A stretch of DNA of 45,827 bases from Nitrospirillum iridis (lineage in GTDB: Bacteria; Pseudomonadota; Alphaproteobacteria; Azospirillales; Azospirillaceae): assembly GCF_014205765.1 (NCBI RefSeq), contig NZ_JACIIZ010000025.1, forward strand, positions 1 to 45,827, written 5' to 3'. Position 1 is the stretch's first letter. Every line of letters starts with the position of its first letter. Both the position numbers and the translations under genes were made by a program. This document shows positions 44,301-45,827 of the stretch, in pieces. A model generated the notes under the pieces. That model did no database searches and was not told the DNA's origin. It saw nothing but the letters and a program-made list of their open reading frames with translations.

Positions 44301-44540
44301 GCCACGGAGCGGGTGCGCCCCGTGCTCATGACGGCCCTGGTCGCCTCCCTGGGCTTCGTGCCCATGGCCCTGGCCACCGGCACGGGTGCCGAGGTGCAGC
44401 GGCCGTTGGCCACGGTGGTGATCGGCGGCCTGATCACCTCCACCGCCTTGACGCTGCTGGTACTGCCGGCCGTGGCCGGGATACTGTTCCGGCGCAGGGT
44501 GCAGCCTGCGCCGGAGAGCTTATTGGAGCCCGCGACCTAA
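41313..44540 (+). CDS. czcA: RND heavy-metal efflux pump, CzcA-like
   Basis: The 1075-residue protein is the inner-membrane proton-driven pump. It has twelve membrane helices with two large periplasmic loops. The fourth-helix motif D-F-G-L-I-V-D-G-A-V-I-V-V-E-N (near residue 428) has the Asp, Asp and Glu residues of the HME1/2-type pumps for Co, Zn, Cd or Ni and differs from the CusA copper/silver motif. Other features are N-L-L-P-I-D-A-V-P-D-I near the start and G-E-E-F-M-P-Q-L-D-E-K before the second loop. Together with the DmeR-like and RcnA-like genes it suggests Ni/Co/Zn/Cd export. Confidence 0.95.
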   Translation: MIAKILEFSVNARWLVAFLALVVASIGAWQVNLLPIDAVPDITNRQVQINTFVPTLGPVDLEKQVTFSVETALAGIPGLQTTRSLTRNGFSQVTAVFTDATDIYFARQQVTERLAQAKDTLPPGIQPQLAPVTTGLGEIFMFSVEYQHPDGKGATAIDGKPGWQKDGSYLTPEGERLTDTVSKASYLRTVQDWVIRPQLRNVLGVAGVDSNGGYVKQYVVEPDLVKMAAHGISFTELARALEAGNLSAGANYVQRAGESFLVRADARLRSMDEIGRVVVATKAGVPIRIGDVANVVIGGAVRTGAGSKMGSEAVISTVLMLTGSNSRIVATAVREKLEQIARTLPPDITAKPAYDRSKLVAATIGTVEKNLVEGALLVIAVLFLLLGNIRAALITAVVIPLTMLMTATGMNALRVSGNLMSLGALDFGLIVDGAVIVVENALRRLVERQHHEGRLLSAGERMEETIAAAKEMVRPTVYGQAIILLVFVPLLTFQGVEGKTFSPMAITLMLALVAAFVLSITFVPAMVALVVRDKVSEVEVAPVRWFKRRYEPVLHRAVAHPLPFLAGGVAVFALAAALFTTLGEEFMPQLDEKDVTVTAFRIPSTSVEQSKNMQLQIERALSSLPEVAMVFSKTGNADLGTDPMPPNASDTYVIPKPESEWPADVKTKADLLKKIEDKSNELVGNRYEIQQPIQMRFNELIAGVRSDVAVKLYGDDLEAMSATAQKIAAALRTVPGAADVQAEQTSGAPTFDIQVDRDAAGRLGLTVEEITDTVAAALSGREAGLLFEGDRRFNVVVRLPAAQRDDVALLGSIPVMLPAEPGKPRASVPLRELVRFSYTEGLNQISRENGKRMIVVQTNVRGRDVGGFINEAQEKVGRIELPPGCYTDWGGQFENLQSATRRLAIVVPACFILIFALLYMALGGFGAAVAVFSAVPLALAGGVFALVLRDIPFSISAAVGFIALSGVAVLNGLVMIGAIRKHLDDGMDADQSVLRGATERVRPVLMTALVASLGFVPMALATGTGAEVQRPLATVVIGGLITSTALTLLVLPAVAGILFRRRVQPAPESLLEPAT

Positions 44541-44553
44541 CGTCACCATGTGT

Positions 44554-44593
44554 GAGAGCACCAGCGCGGCTTCATGGCGATGCTGGTGCTCTC
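44554..44593 (+). terminator. Strong hairpin after czcA
   Basis: A perfect 12-bp stem (44554-44565 with 44582-44593) and 16-base loop lies 13 bases after the czcA stop. Only two T follow, so it is not a textbook intrinsic terminator, but the position and stem make it the likely 3' end of the czc transcript. From here to 44728 no gene or other signal was found. Confidence 0.6.
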
Positions 44594-44728
44594 TTGCGAC
44601 GCTTGGAGCTCGGCTCGAACACACGGTGTCGCGCGGGCGCTGCCGTGAAGAACACTTGCCATAGCGCATCCTCCTCCTGACGACTCAGGATAAATGATGC
44701 ACCATCACTCTCCGGGACTAAACACCTA

Positions 44729-44894
44729 GAGCATCGCACCAGAAGTCGGAATCAGAGGATTCCCATTGAAGGTCGAATGTGATTCATCTTTATCGGAGGT
44801 GGATCATGGGCAAGTCATATTCAGCAGACCTTCGGGAACGGGTTGAAGCCCGGATTTCGGCGGGACATTCGCGTCGTGAGGCCTCTCGGCACTT
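44729..44894 (+). mobile_element. Left end of an IS630-type element, truncated
   Basis: A stretch beginning with GAGCATCG just after a TA dinucleotide (44727-44728) precedes an IS630-type transposase start. IS630 elements insert at TA. The element stops at about 44894, where IS3-type sequence begins; the rest is absent from the window. The exact left terminus is a guess. Confidence 0.45.
44806..44894 (+). pseudogene. IS630-family transposase N-terminal fragment
   Basis: The ATG at 44806 opens M-G-K-S-Y-S-A-D-L-R-E-R-V, then A-G-H-S-R-R-E-A-S-R-H-F-G, the helix-turn-helix start of IS630-family transposases. After about 30 residues the similarity ends and the frame reads through the IS3 element to a stop at 45051. 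The DDE catalytic domain is missing, so this is a dead fragment cut by insertion. Confidence 0.8.
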
Positions 44895-44934
44895 TGGACT
44901 TGCCCTGGAAAAGTGGAGAGCCATTTGCTCGCCG

Positions 44935-45789
44935 TCAGGCGGTAGCCTCGAACAGGACGGGACTTTTGTAGCCCAGGGCCGAATGCCGCCGCCTGGGATT
45001 ATAGAACCCGTCTATGAATGTGCCAATCGCCCGTTCAGCCTGCCATCGTGACAGAAAAACGGTTCTCCAGACCAGTTCAGATTTCAGTGTCTTGAAAAAG
45101 GTCTCGACCATGGCATTGTCGTAGCAATTCCCCTTGCCGCTCATCGAAATCACCATATCCTGATTTTTCAGGATCTTCTGATATTCATCGGAACAATATT
45201 GGCTCCCCCTGTCCGAGTGGTGGATCAAGCCGGGTTCTGGCCTGCGGACAGCGAGGGCGCGCCGCAAGGCGGTTATTGCCAGGTCCTTCCTTATCCGGTC
45301 GCTGACCGCCCAGCCGACAACTCGGCGCGAGAAGAGGTCGATCACCACGGCCAGGTACAGCCAGCCCTCCGCCGTCCAGATATAGGAAATGTCGCTTCCC
45401 CATTTCCGGTTAGGACCTTCGGCGCCGAAATCCTGATCCAGCAGGTTGGGGGCCACGGGCCCGCCATGCGCGCTGTCCGTCGTCTTCTTGTACCGGCGTT
45501 TCATCAAGGCCTTCAGGCCGTTATCCCGCATCAGCCGGGCGATCCGGTGCCGACCGCACCGGAGCCCCGCCGCTTTCAACTCCGCATGCATGCGCGGGCT
45601 TCCGTACGTCTCGTGCGATAACGCGAAGTGATGGCGGACATGCGCCAGCAGAACCATATCGCCCTGTTGCCGAAGACTGGGCTTTCGCCGACTCCAAGCA
45701 TAATAACCGCTGCCGCTCACGCCCAATAAGCGGCAGCTACGGTTAACCGGTATTTCAGCCTTCTTCGCGTCGATGAGCCGGTAGATCAT
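44935..45789 (-). CDS. IS3-family transposase OrfB (DDE integrase domain)
   Basis: The 284-residue product has the HTH_21 region (Y-G-S-P-R-M-H-A-E-L) and an rve integrase domain with the three acidic residues in D-I-S-Y-I-W, H-S-D-R-G-S-Q-Y and V-E-T-F-F-K-T-L-K-S-E. It ends with R-R-R-H-S-A-L-G-Y as usual. It looks intact. Its frame is open upstream of the ATG through an A-rich stretch at the window edge, consistent with production as an OrfAB fusion by -1 frameshifting. Confidence 0.95.
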   Translation of the reverse strand: MIYRLIDAKKAEIPVNRSCRLLGVSGSGYYAWSRRKPSLRQQGDMVLLAHVRHHFALSHETYGSPRMHAELKAAGLRCGRHRIARLMRDNGLKALMKRRYKKTTDSAHGGPVAPNLLDQDFGAEGPNRKWGSDISYIWTAEGWLYLAVVIDLFSRRVVGWAVSDRIRKDLAITALRRALAVRRPEPGLIHHSDRGSQYCSDEYQKILKNQDMVISMSGKGNCYDNAMVETFFKTLKSELVWRTVFLSRWQAERAIGTFIDGFYNPRRRHSALGYKSPVLFEATA

Positions 45790-45827
45790 CGATTTGTCTC
45801 CCGCGCGAAGAAGGCCGCCGCGTTTTT
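45786..45827 (-). CDS. IS3-family OrfA, C-terminal end only
   Basis: The last 13 codons of orfA are visible: N-A-A-A-F-F-A-R-E-T-N-R and a TGA that overlaps the orfB ATG (ATGA). The A-A-A-F-F-A-R-E ending is typical of IS3 OrfA. The rest lies beyond the window. An A run at 45823-45827 is a possible slippage site. Confidence 0.75.
   Translation of the reverse strand, partial: KNAAAFFARETNR

Larger units (their letters stand above)
44895..45827 (-). mobile_element. IS3-family insertion sequence, partial
   Basis: The element holds orfB and the very end of orfA on the minus strand. The end nearest czcA probably begins at TGGACTTGCCCTGG near 44895, which has the TG start and GC-rich look of IS3-type terminal repeats and coincides with the break in the IS630 transposase. 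The other end is outside the window, so direct target repeats cannot be checked. Confidence 0.8.

Overview
The window is high-GC DNA (about two thirds G+C by eye) with dense, short-spaced operons and several ATGA/GTGA stop-start overlaps. Gene content fits a metabolically versatile alphaproteobacterium, possibly an Azospirillum/Nitrospirillum-like Rhodospirillales member. That placement is inferred from gene content; no rRNA or other phylogenetic marker is present. No tRNA, rRNA or CRISPR array was seen.

Region 1 (1-7735, minus strand). This is an amino-acid catabolic cluster. In transcription order it holds a HAD-type dehalogenase, a cupin, a DUF1624-like membrane acyltransferase, a D-threonine aldolase/D-serine dehydratase-fold PLP enzyme, a RidA-like deaminase, an aldehyde dehydrogenase and a DadA/DAO-like FAD oxidoreductase. 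It suggests breakdown of a D- or beta-hydroxy amino acid, with RidA clearing the reactive enamine/imine.

Region 2 (7969-15719, plus strand). This is a periplasm-centred metal-handling block: a Cys-cluster secreted protein, a CusF-like copper-binding protein, a His-tailed DUF2231-like membrane protein, DUF4198, a small secreted protein, HupE/UreJ, a membrane-anchored protein, a TonB-dependent receptor and a PepSY membrane protein. It can be read as an outer-to-inner-membrane metal or metallophore uptake route.

Region 3 (15716-30540, plus strand). This is an uptake and catabolism block. It holds a GhrA-like reductase, a PuuB-like FAD oxidase, a complete Dpp/Opp-type ABC importer (Tat-exported binding protein, two permeases, one fused double ATPase), a double GNAT protein, succinate-semialdehyde dehydrogenase, a tartrate/D-malate dehydrogenase, an omega-aminotransferase, an Lrp regulator and an M20 amidohydrolase. 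The set fits import and degradation of a polyamine-, GABA- or N-acyl-amino-acid-like compound to C4 acids.

Region 4 (30562-44540). This is a metal-resistance island: a His-tailed EamA transporter; chrA, chrB and a small membrane protein on the minus strand; a divergent ChrB C-terminal-domain protein; a DUF1259 double-repeat protein; a frameshifted YncE-like propeller; a DmeR/RcnR-type regulator with its candidate operator; an enlarged RcnA-like Ni/Co exporter; a His/Met-rich anchored protein; and a czcCBA RND efflux system closed by a strong hairpin.

Region 5 (44729-45827). The right edge is mobile: an IS630-type transposase start is cut off by an IS3-family element that runs out of the window.

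The most interesting points are a DmeR/RcnR-type regulator that lacks the family's normally conserved cysteine ligand, similar C-tract/G-tract palindromes beside both metal blocks, and the apparent pairing of a metal import block with a metal export block around a catabolic locus.
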